Positions 34,948 through 46,500 are shown, counted from the first letter of the stretch. The stretch is 64,000 nucleotides of DNA from Chondrilla cf. caribensis (GCA_964020155.1 OZ026562.1:2647501-2711500); one strand, 5' to 3'. Program-made: numbers and translations. The notes: generated from the sequence alone by a model not told the origin.

Positions 34948-37704
34948 TTAGCAGATCAGGCAGTAATCGGTGTAGGAGCGATAGTAAGAGCAGTACGTAG
35001 AGTAATAGTAGTATCTGTAGTAGCAATTAGCCAGTGGGTTGTTGGCTACAGTTACTCCAATTGATATCCCAATAATGATCCACATGACGACAAAGCAGGC
35101 ACACGCGGCAGCACTCAGCCCAATGCTGATGTTGGCATTAGTGGATGAACTGGAATCCGAAGGACTAGCCATTGCCTGCCAGAGAAATCAGCAATGGAGA
35201 TCAAATATATAGTACATGCATTAGCAAACTTTACCAAGTGCCAACTTACCATGATGGCGAGGATCAGAGCAGGTACAAGACAGGCCAAAAATATCAGAGA
35301 CGTACCACAGCAGACAAGACCAATTATAGCAAAAACAAGAGCAACAATTGCTTTGGTACTGTTGTCACCTTGAGGATGGGACACCACGGTGGTAGTGGCT
35401 GCTGGTTGAGAGGTCACAACCACTGTGTGGGCCTGTATGTATTAAGAACACATGATCAAGAAATACACAAGATGTCTTAGTCTAAGATTTATTATTGTTG
35501 TTCTCTATTAACATCATTCAGGTTCAGATTCCACTTATATAGTCTAGGAGTTACTTACCGGCATTGGGGCAGAACCTAATTAAACAGAAAAGATGAATAC
35601 AATCATAAAATCAGATAATCACAATAAAATATCTTAAAATCCAGTAACACCAACATGATCTACATTACCAGTATGTAAGTATTATTTCATGATTGTTAGA
35701 CTAAGTATTAAAATACATCATAAAGTACAAGAGATAGTCATAGTAATTTAAATTGTATTACATGCAGTGTTAAGAACATTACTGATATTGTGGAGTATTA
35801 TTACAATTTCTAGGTACTGTTTATGATAACAATGCTTGTCAGTAGTACTGTAATAGTAGTACTATTAGAAACTAACATTACAATGCAACTGTGATTATCA
35901 TGCTTAACATGCAATTTCCAGCAGATTAGAACAGAACTAATAGTACACATCAGACTTGGTCTTTGAATGTGTATCTAAATACAACTTCTTAAGTGCTGTA
36001 AGAATACATTGCATATACCGTATAGCGGGAAATATTCGCCGGACTAAATTTTCGCGGATTTCGCAGTTTGCCTAACATCCGTGAAAATTTTATCCGTGAA
36101 CTAGGCGTTCTCGCTGTTCTGTCGCGTGACTCTGGCCAGCATCCGCGAAAATTTTATCTGCGAATTTCATTTTTGGAGCCATCCGCGAAAATTTTGTCCT
36201 GCGAAAATTTCCCGCTATACGGTATACTACTAGTAGGCTAAGCATAAATGCAGTCCAACTTGCCCATGCTTGTCAATAGAGGACATACCAAATCTACCTA
36301 CTTCTTGTTAAAGGCACTTACTGTCAGTATTGTATGGGTGGCAGGGTACATATTGAGCTAGGGAATGAGTGAAGTGTACATACTAGCCAGGAAATGTATT
36401 AACCAGATTAAGCAAGTGGTATTATCAGTATTAATTCAAATATTACTGTTGCAGTTACTGTAGCTATTCAAACCATTAATTGAAGCACAATAAAAACATT
36501 TAAAAATGAAAAAGTATGTAGGGATAACAAGCAAAAAAGGGAAGGAACAAGGTAGGAATGAGTGCATGGAGTGAGAAGACCGTCGGAGTGAGCAGCATGT
36601 TGGAATGAGAAGACTGTCGGAATATAACAATCCCTAGATCAACAGTTGCAGACACTATAGTGTGTATTGCACAAGAAATCACAGTGGTTTTTGGTGGGTT
36701 GAGGTGATAATTGCATTTGGCATGTCCACTGAACTTGGGCTGAGTTCATGACCACAGGAATGTAATTACAAAAGACAGTTGTGGTACTGTAACAAGCAAA
36801 TAAAACCTAACTGATCCCGTGGACATGCACTATATTTTTGTAAACATGCTGTTAGGGACAATTTTTCTTAAAGTTTGTATGGAACTCATAAACCAAGACC
36901 ATAGAGTAATACTAGCTAATAGTATATGAACTAAGAATTGACATATCATTCATACCATACGACGGAGGCTTGCTATCTTGAGGTGGATAGCCCTGTTGAG
37001 GTGGATAACCCTGTTGAGGTGGGTAGCCCTGTTGAGGTGGGTAGCCCTGCTGAGGTGGGTAGCCCTGCTGAGGTGGGTATGCCTGATTGGGGTATTGCGG
37101 ATTATAGGGCTCATTCGTCGGTTGATATTCTGAAAAGTAAAAGAAGTAATATTTTGACGGTCATTGATAACCAAGTAATATTAATCAGAACAAAATCACC
37201 GTATAATTATACAATTATGCGCTTATTTATCCAGGGCTTCGAGAAATTATCTTGCACTTGACATGGCTCGTACGATCGATCCGAAGAATCGATCGAGTTA
37301 CTACTTAGTGATCTGCCCATAGTAAACGCGTCGAAGTAGAATCATGCATGTAGGCCCGTTTATATCTTATTTTAGACTGATAACACATAAATTCACGCTG
37401 ATCCATTTGCTCAAATGATAATAACTTATCGGGTTGTCTTGTTACAGGTTATTTCACCGTGTTCTCTTCCGATTGTGACGAGCGATTACTTGCCTATAAT
37501 AATATTATTATACTATTACCATACGGGATTCCAATGATTTCGAGAAATTATCTTGCACTTAACATGGCTCGTACGATCGATCCGAAGGATCGATCGAGTT
37601 ACTACTTTGTGATCTGCCCATGGTGAACGCGTCAGAGTATCATGCATGTAGGCCCGTTTATATCTTATTTTCGACTGGTAACACATAAACTCACGCTGAT
37701 CCAT
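34948..37704 (-). CDS. Gene C: small Pro/Gln-rich two-membrane-segment protein, paralogue of A
   Basis: Five exons join to 203 codons: 37695-37704 (10 nt; an alternative copy lies at 37397-37406), 36956-37129, 35559-35575 (17 nt), 35250-35432 and 34948-35175. The N-terminus starts MDQQYQPTNEPYNPQ and has six YPPQQ-type repeats. The linker carries TVVVTSQPAATTTVV. Membrane segment 1 is IVALVFAIIGLVCCG with CLVPALILAIM. After STNANISIGLS comes segment 2 (CFVVMWIIIGISIGVTV) and a long tail very rich in Tyr and Cys (RYYYYSTYCSYYRSY). Exon phases equal those of genes A, B, D and E. The first exon lies in a tandemly duplicated block, and only the distal copy has a consensus GTGAGT donor. Function is unknown. 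Confidence 0.82.
36016..36224. mobile_element. MITE, TACCGTATAGCGGG family, well-preserved copy
   Basis: Terminal inverted repeats taccgtatagcgggaaat and atttcccgctatacggta lie 209 bp apart, with inner words gcgaaaattttgtcc and gactaaattttcgcgg. It lies in intron 2 of gene C. Relatives are at 1046-1249 and, as one end, near 52770. Confidence 0.88.
37239..37494. repeat. Tandem duplication, proximal copy (gene C first exon block)
   Basis: About 256 bp, repeated about 301 bp further on at 37540-37792 with roughly 90% identity by eye. It contains ATGGATCAGC in the minus direction followed by GTGAAT, a weaker donor than the distal copy's GTGAGT. Confidence 0.9.
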
Positions 37705-37792
37705 TTGTTTGAATGATAATAACTTATCGGGTTGTCTTGTTCCAGGTTATTCCACCGTGTTCTCTTCCGATTGTGACGAACGATTGCTTGCC
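37540..37792. repeat. Tandem duplication, distal copy (gene C first exon block)
   Basis: Second copy of the block at 37239-37494. It carries the 10-nt first coding exon of gene C (37695-37704, minus) with a consensus GTGAGT donor, and the presumed promoter upstream of it. Confidence 0.9.
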
Positions 37793-39049
37793 TTCAATAT
37801 AAAATTATTTTCCGAACTGTGACGCTTCTAGTGGGTGGGGTAAATGCCAGGCGCGCAATTCAATTCTTAAATTATTACTTCATTTTCACCGCAGTACTGT
37901 TACTATTTCGTACTGACGCAGAAGGGATGTATTAATATTATTAGTCTAACATATTATAGTAAGGTGAGATAAAAAATTTCTCTGATTTTATCAATTTTCC
38001 CAGAGGTACTATAGATATAGATTCCTATGGTGCCACTAAATGCCAGTAGTAACTTTTCCTAATGGTATACAGTGGAAACTCATCGAGACAAACTATAATT
38101 ATACAAGGAATCCACAAAATCTGATCTTGTTAGCAGATGCTCACCTTAATTTATCGGATTTCCTCACTATAAACCCATATTAATTATCAATATAGAAGGC
38201 CGTAGGAAGCATGTGTAAAAGTGGTAAGGCTTTATAAATATTACTCTGCTCACTTTACTCCCAATAACCCAGACATATACTGTTTACTGTACAATGACCG
38301 AGTAATGACATGCTTCTTACCAAACATACACTTTGGGGATTGAAAAGAGAGAGGGTGATAAAGTTTCTCACCAACAGAGAAGAGTGTGATTTGTTGCACT
38401 TATGCTATGATAGCACCATGCTTATTGACTAATTTTATGACTAATATAGTGACATCAGGGTTGAATACACCATTATGACATATGAATTATGATGTAATGA
38501 AAAGATGGCAGAAGTGGAATTTCAAAAGTGGCCAAGGCCAAGACCTTACCAGCCGCACCGCTTCCTATGGTCTTGATATACTCAAACACGGTTTGTATTC
38601 TTAGTAGCAATTCACTTTGAAGGGTGTTTAACAAGTAATGTCATAATATTTAGTTTTAGATCTACTGCATGCTCAATTTTAATTTGTCATGAGATCCTAT
38701 CTATGCATGGAAAAGGACCTCATGAGACATCAACCCAGTTAAGCGTTTGCCTATAAATGTACATCTCACTTATTATTATTTGTTAATGTGTATACACTTC
38801 AAGGCTTGATTATACATAATTATACTGAGTAACTTCTATAATAATATGTTAGAATTTATTCATAATACTAAATAAGGCACTAAATTTATCAAGATAAATT
38901 GCTGTAACATTGAACATACAATGAATATCAATTCAAACAAAAATGTAGGTATTCGAGTTACATAACAATATAATGCAGAATGCGTAATATGATTATTACT
39001 ATTATCATCCAAAGGCCACTACTTGACATCAGTAGAATGAAGTACTGTA
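37793..39049. other. Intergenic gap between genes C and D
   Basis: An AT-rich stretch. I see no convincing exon. One CAGTGGAAACTC MITE-like end occurs near 38070. The rest shows nothing I can name. Confidence 0.55.
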
Positions 39050-42000
39050 CTAGTAAGATGAACATACTAGACAGCGATATGAGGTGGTACCATAGTAAGA
39101 ACAGTACCGAGAGTAGGAGTAGTATACAGTGTAGTAGTAGGAGCATATTACATCATATCCGCGACTGGGAGCTAAGGCATTATGGACTCCAATTCCTACT
39201 GCAGTAATAAAGACAATGCCAAAAACGCAGACACAAGTAGTAATACTTAGACCAATACTGATCTTGGCATTAGTGGAAGAACTTGAGTCTTGAGGATTAG
39301 ACAGAGCCTAATTAGAAAGATCAGAGAACCAATAAATCAGTTTGATATCAAAAATTCTGATAAAATCAAAATTGCCAACCGAGGAACAGTATGGCAACCT
39401 ACCATGACAGCGAGGATCAGGGCAGGGATGAGGCAGGCCAAAAATACAATGGACGTCCCACAACATACGAAACCAATGATAGCAAGAATGAGAGCAGCAA
39501 CAGCTTGTGAACTGTGGTCTTGTTGAGGCCTGGGTACTACAGTGGTGGTGGTTGTCGGCTGCGAGGTAACAACCACTGTGTGGGACTGTATTATTAAAGA
39601 GCACAAGTAATGGTCACAGTTAGCTACAATAAAAGCAACTCTGCATATTACACTCACGTACTTGTGTTTGTGGTACATCTAAGGAAACAAAGATACACAT
39701 TCATATAATATGTACACAATGTCATGTAATAATTATTTGTTACATGTTGTGTATAATAGGAGGATTACAGAAATTTGTGTACTGCCATCTCTTATGCACA
39801 TTTCTTTTATTTTCGGTGATTTTATTTATGGCGAGAATTTATAATTATAGTTCTATAAGCTACATAATAATTGTAGCCTGTTTAGGTGTACATCAGCAGG
39901 ATAAAGTGATGAAATTAATGATTACCTGGGCATAGGCATATGAACACACTGGCCTAATGTGAACACTCTCATCCCCAACGCAAATACAATGCCCTGTAGT
40001 GAACACGTACTGCAATGTAGTGAACACACACTGCCCTGATGTGAACACACATTGCTCTGATGTGAACATACTTATCGCCCGATGACGTCATACATCAAAG
40101 GAGCCGACAGGAAGGTATTTGCAATACTACCCAAAATTTTGGGGAGTATTGCATAAGTGCCCCATGCAATTGCCTTTTATGGAGGCTGCTTTGTCTCCTG
40201 TCACTTGTGAAAATCATTAGTGTCACCAGGGAAGCCTATCAAATTACACCTCAATAGTCTTAACACTCCTAATATGGTAAGTGTAAAAGTACACAATTAC
40301 AATTTATCAATAACACTTGCCCGATGATGAGCCTGGAATGACCCACACCTTTCTTATAGGCGTCTATAATAGCCACACATTTTGCGATAAACTAGTTACC
40401 ATATTATAGAATTATTAGGGCACATTGCTTTTACTACCCTCGCCCTAAATTCTATACGGTAACTATTACATACTACCCCAATATGGAGCACTACCCCGAT
40501 ATGAACACATACTCCCACATATCGAACACACATTACCCTGTTATTAACACACTGCCCTGACGTGAACACACACCCCGATGTGACGTACTGCTGTGTGCTA
40601 CAGGAGTGATAAGTGATAAATGATAATCTCAGGGTCTACTCCCAGTAATCTCTACCACTGCTACATCACATCTAGACAGGCTTAGTCAGAGTATTGTACA
40701 TACCTATGCATGCCATAGTCATAGTGGCTATAACTATGACATATATCGCAAATTCAATGTAATTCACTAGCCAAATTATTTTTACACCAAACGTTTCGAC
40801 AGCTGACTGCTGTCTTCTTCAGTGGTATGGAATACAGGGTGTGAGTGCGTCTTTTATGCGTGTGGTGACAGGTGATGATAAGATGATGTGTGAATAATAA
40901 TAAGGCGGGTGGTGAAATGATGTAAGAATCCAAGGATGTTACAAAGAAACTCGCGAGCTAGAAACCGACCTCTATTTTCAGTGCAGACAACTAGAGTTTA
41001 CACTACAACCAGGCCACTTCCAGGAACTTGAAGAACACCGCGTTTCCCTTACAAATCATGTGTACCAGAAGTCCAAAGCCACCCAAATCCGCAAGTTTAA
41101 TAGCCTCCTAGAACGTAATCGTAAGAGTAGCAGTAAACTGGCCCCCAGAAACTGGGTTGTAAACCTTTCCTCGAAATCCCTTACCCAGCCCCAACAGTCA
41201 GTCCTCGCAAAAGGCCTTAATTTTGCTGTAGCCCCAAAGAAAATCCCCACTCCAAAGATTGTAGCCTCTGTAGAAGATGCCCTAAGGCGAACCAACCTCC
41301 CTAAAGACACAGTAGATAAAGCCCGCTCCCAGGTCATAGGTGCCCTTAATAAAGCTAAGAAAACAACCACTAACCTCTACCCGGAAGAAACCAAAGCCCT
41401 TAGCCAGTTACAGAAAGATACCAGCCTCATGATACTCCCTGCCGATAAAGGCCGTGCCACTGTAGTTATGGATAGAGAGTCTTACGACAATAAAGTAACA
41501 AGCATGTTGTCAGATACCGCCACCTATAAACCACTCCCTAAAGACCCTACCCCTTCACTCCAGAGAAAGATGAACTCCATCCTTTTAGACCTACATAGAT
41601 CAGGCCACCTCTCTAAACCCCAGTATAACAAACTACATAGCTCAGCTGGTCACATACCCTTACTCTATGCCCTACCCAAGATTCATAAACCAGAAGTCCC
41701 CCTTAGGCCCATAGTCTCCTTCGTAACATCTCCTACATATGCCCTCTCCAAACACCTAGTTGACATCCTGTCCCCTTTAGTAGGTAAAACAGAACACCAT
41801 GTCCGTAATTCCTTTGATTTTGCCAAATTTATCACCTCACAGACAGTAGAAGTAGATGAACTCCTCGTGTCCTTTGACGTTGTATCCCTTTTCACAAAGA
41901 TACCGACCCAGTTAGCCACCAAAGTAGCTCGTCAGCGTCTCCAAGATAAACCAGCCTATCCAACCGAACCTCCTTGACCCCTGATGAAATAGTGTCCCTT

Positions 42001-44527
42001 CTAGAACTATGCCTAGATGCCACCTTTTTCGCTTTCCGTGAAACATTCTACCAACAGATCCATGGCACCGCAATGGGATCCCCAGTGTCAGTCGTAGTTG
42101 CAGACCTAGTAATGGAGGATATAGAATCTAGAGCCCTCGCCACTTACCCCCGTCCACCTAAGTTCTGGAAGCGTTATGTAGATGATACCTTTTGTGTCCT
42201 CAAAACTCAAGAAGTAGATAAGTTCCACCACCACATCAATTCCATAGAAGAGACAATACAATCTACAATAGAGAAAGAATCTGAATCAAAACTAGCCTTT
42301 TTAGATGTACTTGTTTCCCATAGCCCTGATAAGACCCTGAACACCACAGTTTATAGGAAACCCACCCACACAGAGAAATACCTAGATTTCCATTCCAATC
42401 ATCCCATTGCACACAAGTTAGCTGTAATAAGAACTTTAAACCACCGAGCCCACAACCTCCCATCTTCACCCTCTGCCGTAGATGAAGAAGAAGAAAGAGT
42501 AGCCCAGGCCCTCGAGATAAATGGATACCCTAGGAATCTAATCGAAAACCCACCACAATTGACCCAAGCACAGCCTAGCCAAGATGAAACCTCCTCCAAT
42601 CCCACCTTTGTTACCATCCCCTATGTAAAAAACACATCAGAAGCAATCCGACATATCCTTACCCCCCTAGGAATAAAAACAACCTTTCAGCCCATAAATA
42701 CCCTTAGGCATCTGATAGTTCACCCCAAAGATCCCATCCCTAAAGAAGATAAAGCAGGAGTAGTGTACCAGATCCCATGTAGTGATTGCCCACAAACATA
42801 CATAGGCCAGACTGGACGAACCTTAGGACAGAGACTAAAAGAACATAAGAAGGCAGTAAAAGATAAGAATACGTTGACGTCAGCCTTAGCAGAACATACA
42901 TGTCAGACAGGCCACATCGTAGACTGGTCTCAAACAGAAATTTTAGGAACAAGTCAAAATACCTCAAGAAGATGCCTATTAGAATCATGGATGATCCAGA
43001 AAGAACCACACACATTAAACAGAGAACTTGGAACATTACCCACCACATACCAACAACTATTTTAGTCCCCCAGTACTTATTATTATTCTTACATCATTTC
43101 ACCACCCGCCTTATTATTATTCACACATCATCTTATCATCACCTGTCACCACACGCATAAAAGACGCACTCACACCCTGTATTCCATACCACTGAAGAAG
43201 ACAGCAGTCAGCTGTCGAAACGTTTGGTGTAAAAATAATTTGGCTAGTGAATTACATTGAATTTGCGATATATGACTACACCTAGCCGTTCAACCATTTT
43301 CGCAACTATGACATATGTAGCTGTGTAATACTCTGGCTATTGCTTGTTATCACTAAGAGCATCGTATGTGTTCCTTACAAAGTCATGGTGTACAGCCTTG
43401 GATATTTCTTAAAGCCAGACAAGTGTAATTGCCATTTCCTGTACCAAATGCGTTATGGACCTATATTCCAGGGTTCCTATAACAATACTCAATACACGCA
43501 CAACTGATATCCCAAAACACCAACATTATGACGTGTAGAACTATTACGTAGCATGTAGACATGTAAAACTGTATGAACTCTTACCAATTAGCTTTATTAA
43601 AATTAGATTAGTATACCTACACCAAAGGAAGTGTGGATATACGTCATATATATCTAAGTGTGAAACACTTCTCCTCTGATCCTTCTATACAACATTTCAC
43701 AGCTTCGATTACATCATTGTATTATACTATACATCTGACGGTATATTAATTTTAAAATTATTATCGGACATGACATTAGATGGTATTAAGGTACTATCAA
43801 CCTCAAGCTGTTATATAGGTGACATCTTAGATCGGGAGTCTTATGCCACATCACAATCAGACCATATGCTGTACTTTATAGGTACTACATTCAATTTGTA
43901 TAATTAGGTAATAGGGGGATCCGTACATACCAGAGCAACGGGGAGGTTTATATTCACCTTGGTACACATGGCCCTGCTGTGGAGGGTATCCTTGTTGTGA
44001 TGGGAGTCCCTGCTGTGGAGGGTATCCTTGTTGTGATGGGAATCCCTGCTGTGGAGGGTATCCTTGTTGTGATGGGAATTCCTGCTGTGGAGGGTAGTCC
44101 TGTTGGGGATGGTAGTCCTGATTGATGTATTGGGGGTTATAGGGATAAGTGGTCGTTTGTTGTGCTGAAGAGTGGCATAAGAACAATTGTCATAAATATA
44201 TTGCCATTTAATATAAAGTAGATTTTAGCTCTAAATCAGGTCCTGCAACTTCTATAGTAAGTGCCTAGAAGTCATAATTCTGGAGTTTTCTTTTAGCCAT
44301 GCCGCTAGATCCTTTAGGTTAGGTTAGGTATACTTATTTAGACTGGGGGGGGCACTAGCCCATCCTCTACTAAACACCAGACGAAGTACCCTGCGGTCTG
44401 TCAACTACAATCAAGACTAGCTAGACGGCCGCGCCGTAAGAATTGGATCTCCTTGTACAGAAGATCCAAAGAACTTATTTAAGTTAAACTCGACGGATCG
44501 GCTACACACAGACTTACACTCATCCAT
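39050..44527 (-). CDS. Gene D: small Pro/Gln-rich two-membrane-segment protein, paralogue of A, with a Penelope element in intron 2
   Basis: Five exons join to 233 codons: 44518-44527 (10 nt), 43931-44164, 39662-39678 (17 nt), 39403-39585 and 39050-39307. The N-terminus starts MDESQQTTTYPYNPQYINQ. Its repeat alternates YPPQQG with FPSQQG or LPSQQG. Membrane segment 1 is AVAALILAIIGFVCCG with CLIPALILAVM; after STNAKISIGLSI comes segment 2 (CVFGIVFITAVGIGV). The tail is long and rich in Tyr, Cys and Ser (YYYTVYYSYSRYCSYY). The 17-nt microexon uses a GTACGT donor. Intron 2 is 4.25 kb long because of the Penelope-like insertion in the opposite orientation. Function is unknown; a CD225/dispanin relation is a guess. 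Confidence 0.8.
39945..40600. repeat. Degenerate tandem of CCCTGATGTGAACACAC units
   Basis: Two clusters (about 39945-40085 and 40470-40595) of 20-25-bp units built around tgccctgatgtgaacacac. Between them a short inverted repeat pairs gttaccatattatagaatt with aattctatacggtaac (about 40394-40465). It lies in intron 2 of gene D. Confidence 0.65.
40732..40744. repeat. Target-site duplication, left copy
   Basis: The 13-bp sequence AACTATGACATAT is repeated exactly at 43304-43316 and brackets the Penelope-like element. Confidence 0.85.
40740..40929. repeat. 190-bp inverted terminal repeat of the Penelope-like element (left)
   Basis: By eye this is an exact reverse complement of 43085-43274. It overlaps the last bases of the target duplication. 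Confidence 0.9.
40782..40829 (-). ncRNA. Hammerhead-ribozyme-like motif (left terminal repeat, minus strand)
   Basis: Reverse-complement copy of the motif at 43185-43232. See that entry for the helix reading. Confidence 0.5.
41060..43065 (+). pseudogene. PLE reverse transcriptase-GIY-YIG polyprotein, one frameshift
   Basis: Two overlapping frames: 41060-41977 and 41974-43065. Open sequence also extends upstream from the first ATG to about 40935. The first frame has the PLE N-terminal RT region (LMILPADKGRATVVMDRESY, YALPKIHKPEVPLRPIVSF). The second has AMGSPVSVVVADL, the catalytic FWKRYVDDTF (YVDD), SKLAFLDVLV, and a C-terminal GIY-YIG domain with CSDCPQTYIGQTGR, QRLKEHKKAV and an AEHTCQTGH motif. 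The break falls near 41960, where the reading shifts into the LTPDEIVSLL frame. Both domains otherwise look complete. The frameshift could be a mutation, a sequencing error or, less likely, programmed. Family motifs are established knowledge for Penelope/Neptune-type elements. Confidence 0.9.
43085..43274. repeat. 190-bp inverted terminal repeat of the Penelope-like element (right)
   Basis: Pairs exactly with 40740-40929. It carries the hammerhead-like core near its outer end. Confidence 0.9.
43185..43232 (+). ncRNA. Hammerhead-ribozyme-like motif (right terminal repeat, plus strand)
   Basis: Read 5' to 3': ATACCA can pair with TGGTGT as stem I; CTGAAGA matches the CUGANGA core; GACAGC pairs with GCTGTC as stem II with loop AGTCA; GAA follows; ACGT is a minimal self-complementary stem III; then T is the H17 position. 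One extra A lies between the core and stem II, which departs from the strict consensus. Hammerheads with very short stem III are known from Penelope-like elements and may act as dimers. Activity is untested. Confidence 0.55.
43304..43316. repeat. Target-site duplication, right copy
   Basis: AACTATGACATAT, identical to 40732-40744. Confidence 0.85.
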
Positions 44528-44708
44528 TGGTAGTGACTGACTCAGTACAATGTCTACGTCCAGCGAGTCGTTAAGGGCCAGTTGATCTCTTCTCTTCTAA
44601 TCCGGTCGAGACGAATGCTTACCTTACGAGCGTAAGATACTGAGAACTTCCGGACACTTTACAAAGGACTCCATCTGATTTCAACGGCCAGCAACGCTGT
44701 CCGATCTA

Positions 44709-44757
44709 GTCTGGCGTAGCCTACCCTTGATTCGCCATTTTATTTTGTTGAACGTTT
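44709..44757. mobile_element. Solitary terminus of the TAGTCTGGCGTAG family
   Basis: The sequence tagtctggcgtagcctacccttgattcgccattttattttgttg matches the left end of the element at 53747-57084. No partner end is recognised nearby. The 1328-bp element starts 24 bp further on. Confidence 0.65.
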
Positions 44758-44780
44758 TCGTCTGCTTGCGGACAGGATTA

Positions 44781-46108
44781 GTCTAGCTAGCTAGACCGTC
44801 CCTAAGAAACGCCGAGGGGCGAAAAAGGGAAGGGACGGTCTAGCCCAAGTAGCGATTAGTTCACACCTGCCAACTAACAAATAGCACATATAGAGTTTCT
44901 ACGGCTCACCATACACCCCGTACGTGTTAGCATAACCATATCCTATGCTCTAACTCAGGTTAAATTATGTGTGGGAGGACAGAAGGAAGCAAGAAAAGAA
45001 TAGATCTAGTGTTGTTTTGTCGATTATGCAATGATTCTTCGTCAGAATATCGGTACTCTCAATTTGTATCGTTCATCGTGAACATCGACGTCTCTAACCA
45101 CTCTGTGAACGCATCGCAGACAAACTACGTTCGTAAAAGTATTTCATCTGTTCGTTCATCAGAAATAAAAGCGAAGATAGAACTAGGACTGAATATGTTG
45201 GTTCTCATTCCTTCGTTTGCAATAATTCTTGATCGGCGAATTGCCGTGAACGGTCGGGAGACATGCGATCGTAGCATGTCCTTGCAAAACACTAGTAATT
45301 GCATTCATCTGACTGTCAGAAGGGTGAATATTCCCAGCTACCGACGACGAGTACATACAGTGGACCCTCACTTATCCGAACACCTTGGGACCGAGGGGTG
45401 GTCGGATATGCGAAATGTTCAAATAACTGAAACGGGACTGAATGCATTATGATATGTCAATATATTACTCATTATTTGGCTACATGTTGGCTAGAAAGTA
45501 AAACACAACAAATGGTTTGGAACTTTTCCATGATCCCTATTATTGTTTTCATTTCGACTTCCGGAATGAAACGCTCGTCTACATCTAAGACGTGCTCCTA
45601 CACGTAACCACAACAATGCATTTATATTATAATTTATATTGCGCGAAAAAGATGGCCGATTTCGAACGCCGAGAATGAAAAATTGGGCTGAAACTCGTGC
45701 TTTGAAGCTTCGACGAACATAATAATTATAACGAAGGTTCTTCTGAACCTAAGGAAGACCCTTTTTAACTCGAATTACTTGTTTGCTGACTGTTCAAGTA
45801 CGTGTACCTATTATTATTATTCACCACTAAGGCCAAATGGCTAATGTGCCAATAGCTATCCCTGGAAATTTGGTGTCCGGATAATCCGAGCCTCCGGATA
45901 AATGAGGGTCCACTGTAGTATCATCCTCAATGACACTTAGCAATTAACTAAACTGAATCAATGAATATCATTGCCAAGATTCTTGGCAGTAGCATTTCAT
46001 TGGTTGATGGTCACGCGCTCAGGTGTGAACTAATCGCTACTTGTGCTAGACCGTCCCTTCCCTTTTCCGCCCCTCGGCGCCTCTTAGGGACGGTCTAGCT
46101 AGCTAGAC
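44781..46108. mobile_element. 1328-bp inverted-repeat DNA element, copy 1
   Basis: It is flanked by TA on both sides. The ends are imperfect inverted repeats of about 85-90 bp that start gtctagctagctagaccgtc. Each end also folds on itself: ctagaccgtccct pairs with agggacggtctag about 30 bp in. A Tigger-like MITE is nested at 45358-45915. The 161-codon ORF at 44967-45452 runs into the nested MITE and looks non-coding. A second, oppositely oriented copy of the same length lies at 54518-55845. It appears non-autonomous; the superfamily is not clear, though TA flanks fit Tc1/mariner-like targets. Confidence 0.85.
45358..45915. mobile_element. Nested Tigger/pogo-like MITE in copy 1
   Basis: The ends cagtggaccctcacttatcc and ggataaatgagggtccactg are inverted and flanked by TA. 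CAGT ends with TA duplication are typical of pogo/Tigger elements. Length is 558 bp, with no intact transposase. Confidence 0.85.
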
Positions 46109-46500
46109 TAGACTAAAAACACCTAAAAACTGTAACACGTGACCCCCCAGGGGCCTGTCACTGGAATTTTGGTCCCGAAAATTTTGGTCCGGGGACCAAA
46201 ATTTTCAGCAATTTTTCCTAAAAATCTTGGTCCAGGACCATTTTTTTCAAACATTGTGCTAAAAATTTTGGTCCCCCTCTGAAAATTTTGGTCCCCCTCT
46301 GAAAATTTTGGTCCTGGACTGTATGTTCAGGTGGACCAAAATTTTCAGTGTCATTTCTGAAAATTTTGGTCCAGGACCATTTTAAATAAATATTATAATA
46401 AATAATAGTATAAATAATATAATAAATAATAGTATAAATAATATAATATATAAATAATATAATAAATAATAGTATAAATAATATAAGAGTACTTTAAGAC

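Larger units (their letters stand above)
40745..43303 (+). mobile_element. Penelope-like retroelement (RT plus GIY-YIG endonuclease)
   Basis: A 2.56-kb element bounded by the 13-bp direct repeats at 40732 and 43304. It has 190-bp inverted terminal repeats, an internal RT/GIY-YIG ORF split by one frameshift, and about 30 bp of unique sequence after the right repeat. In known PLEs the LTR-like terminal repeats may be direct or inverted and an extra tail is common, so this layout fits. The two terminal repeats look identical, which suggests recent insertion. It lies in intron 2 of gene D, antisense to that gene. Confidence 0.9.

Noticed and set aside
37239..37792. CRISPR-like direct repeat
   Set aside because: Only two copies, about 255 bp each, in an animal gene; it is a tandem duplication of a first-exon block.
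44967..45452. 161-codon ORF, identical in both twin elements (also 55174-55659, minus)
   Set aside because: It runs from the outer element into the nested MITE, has no domain that I recognise, and its identity in both copies is explained by recent duplication of the DNA.
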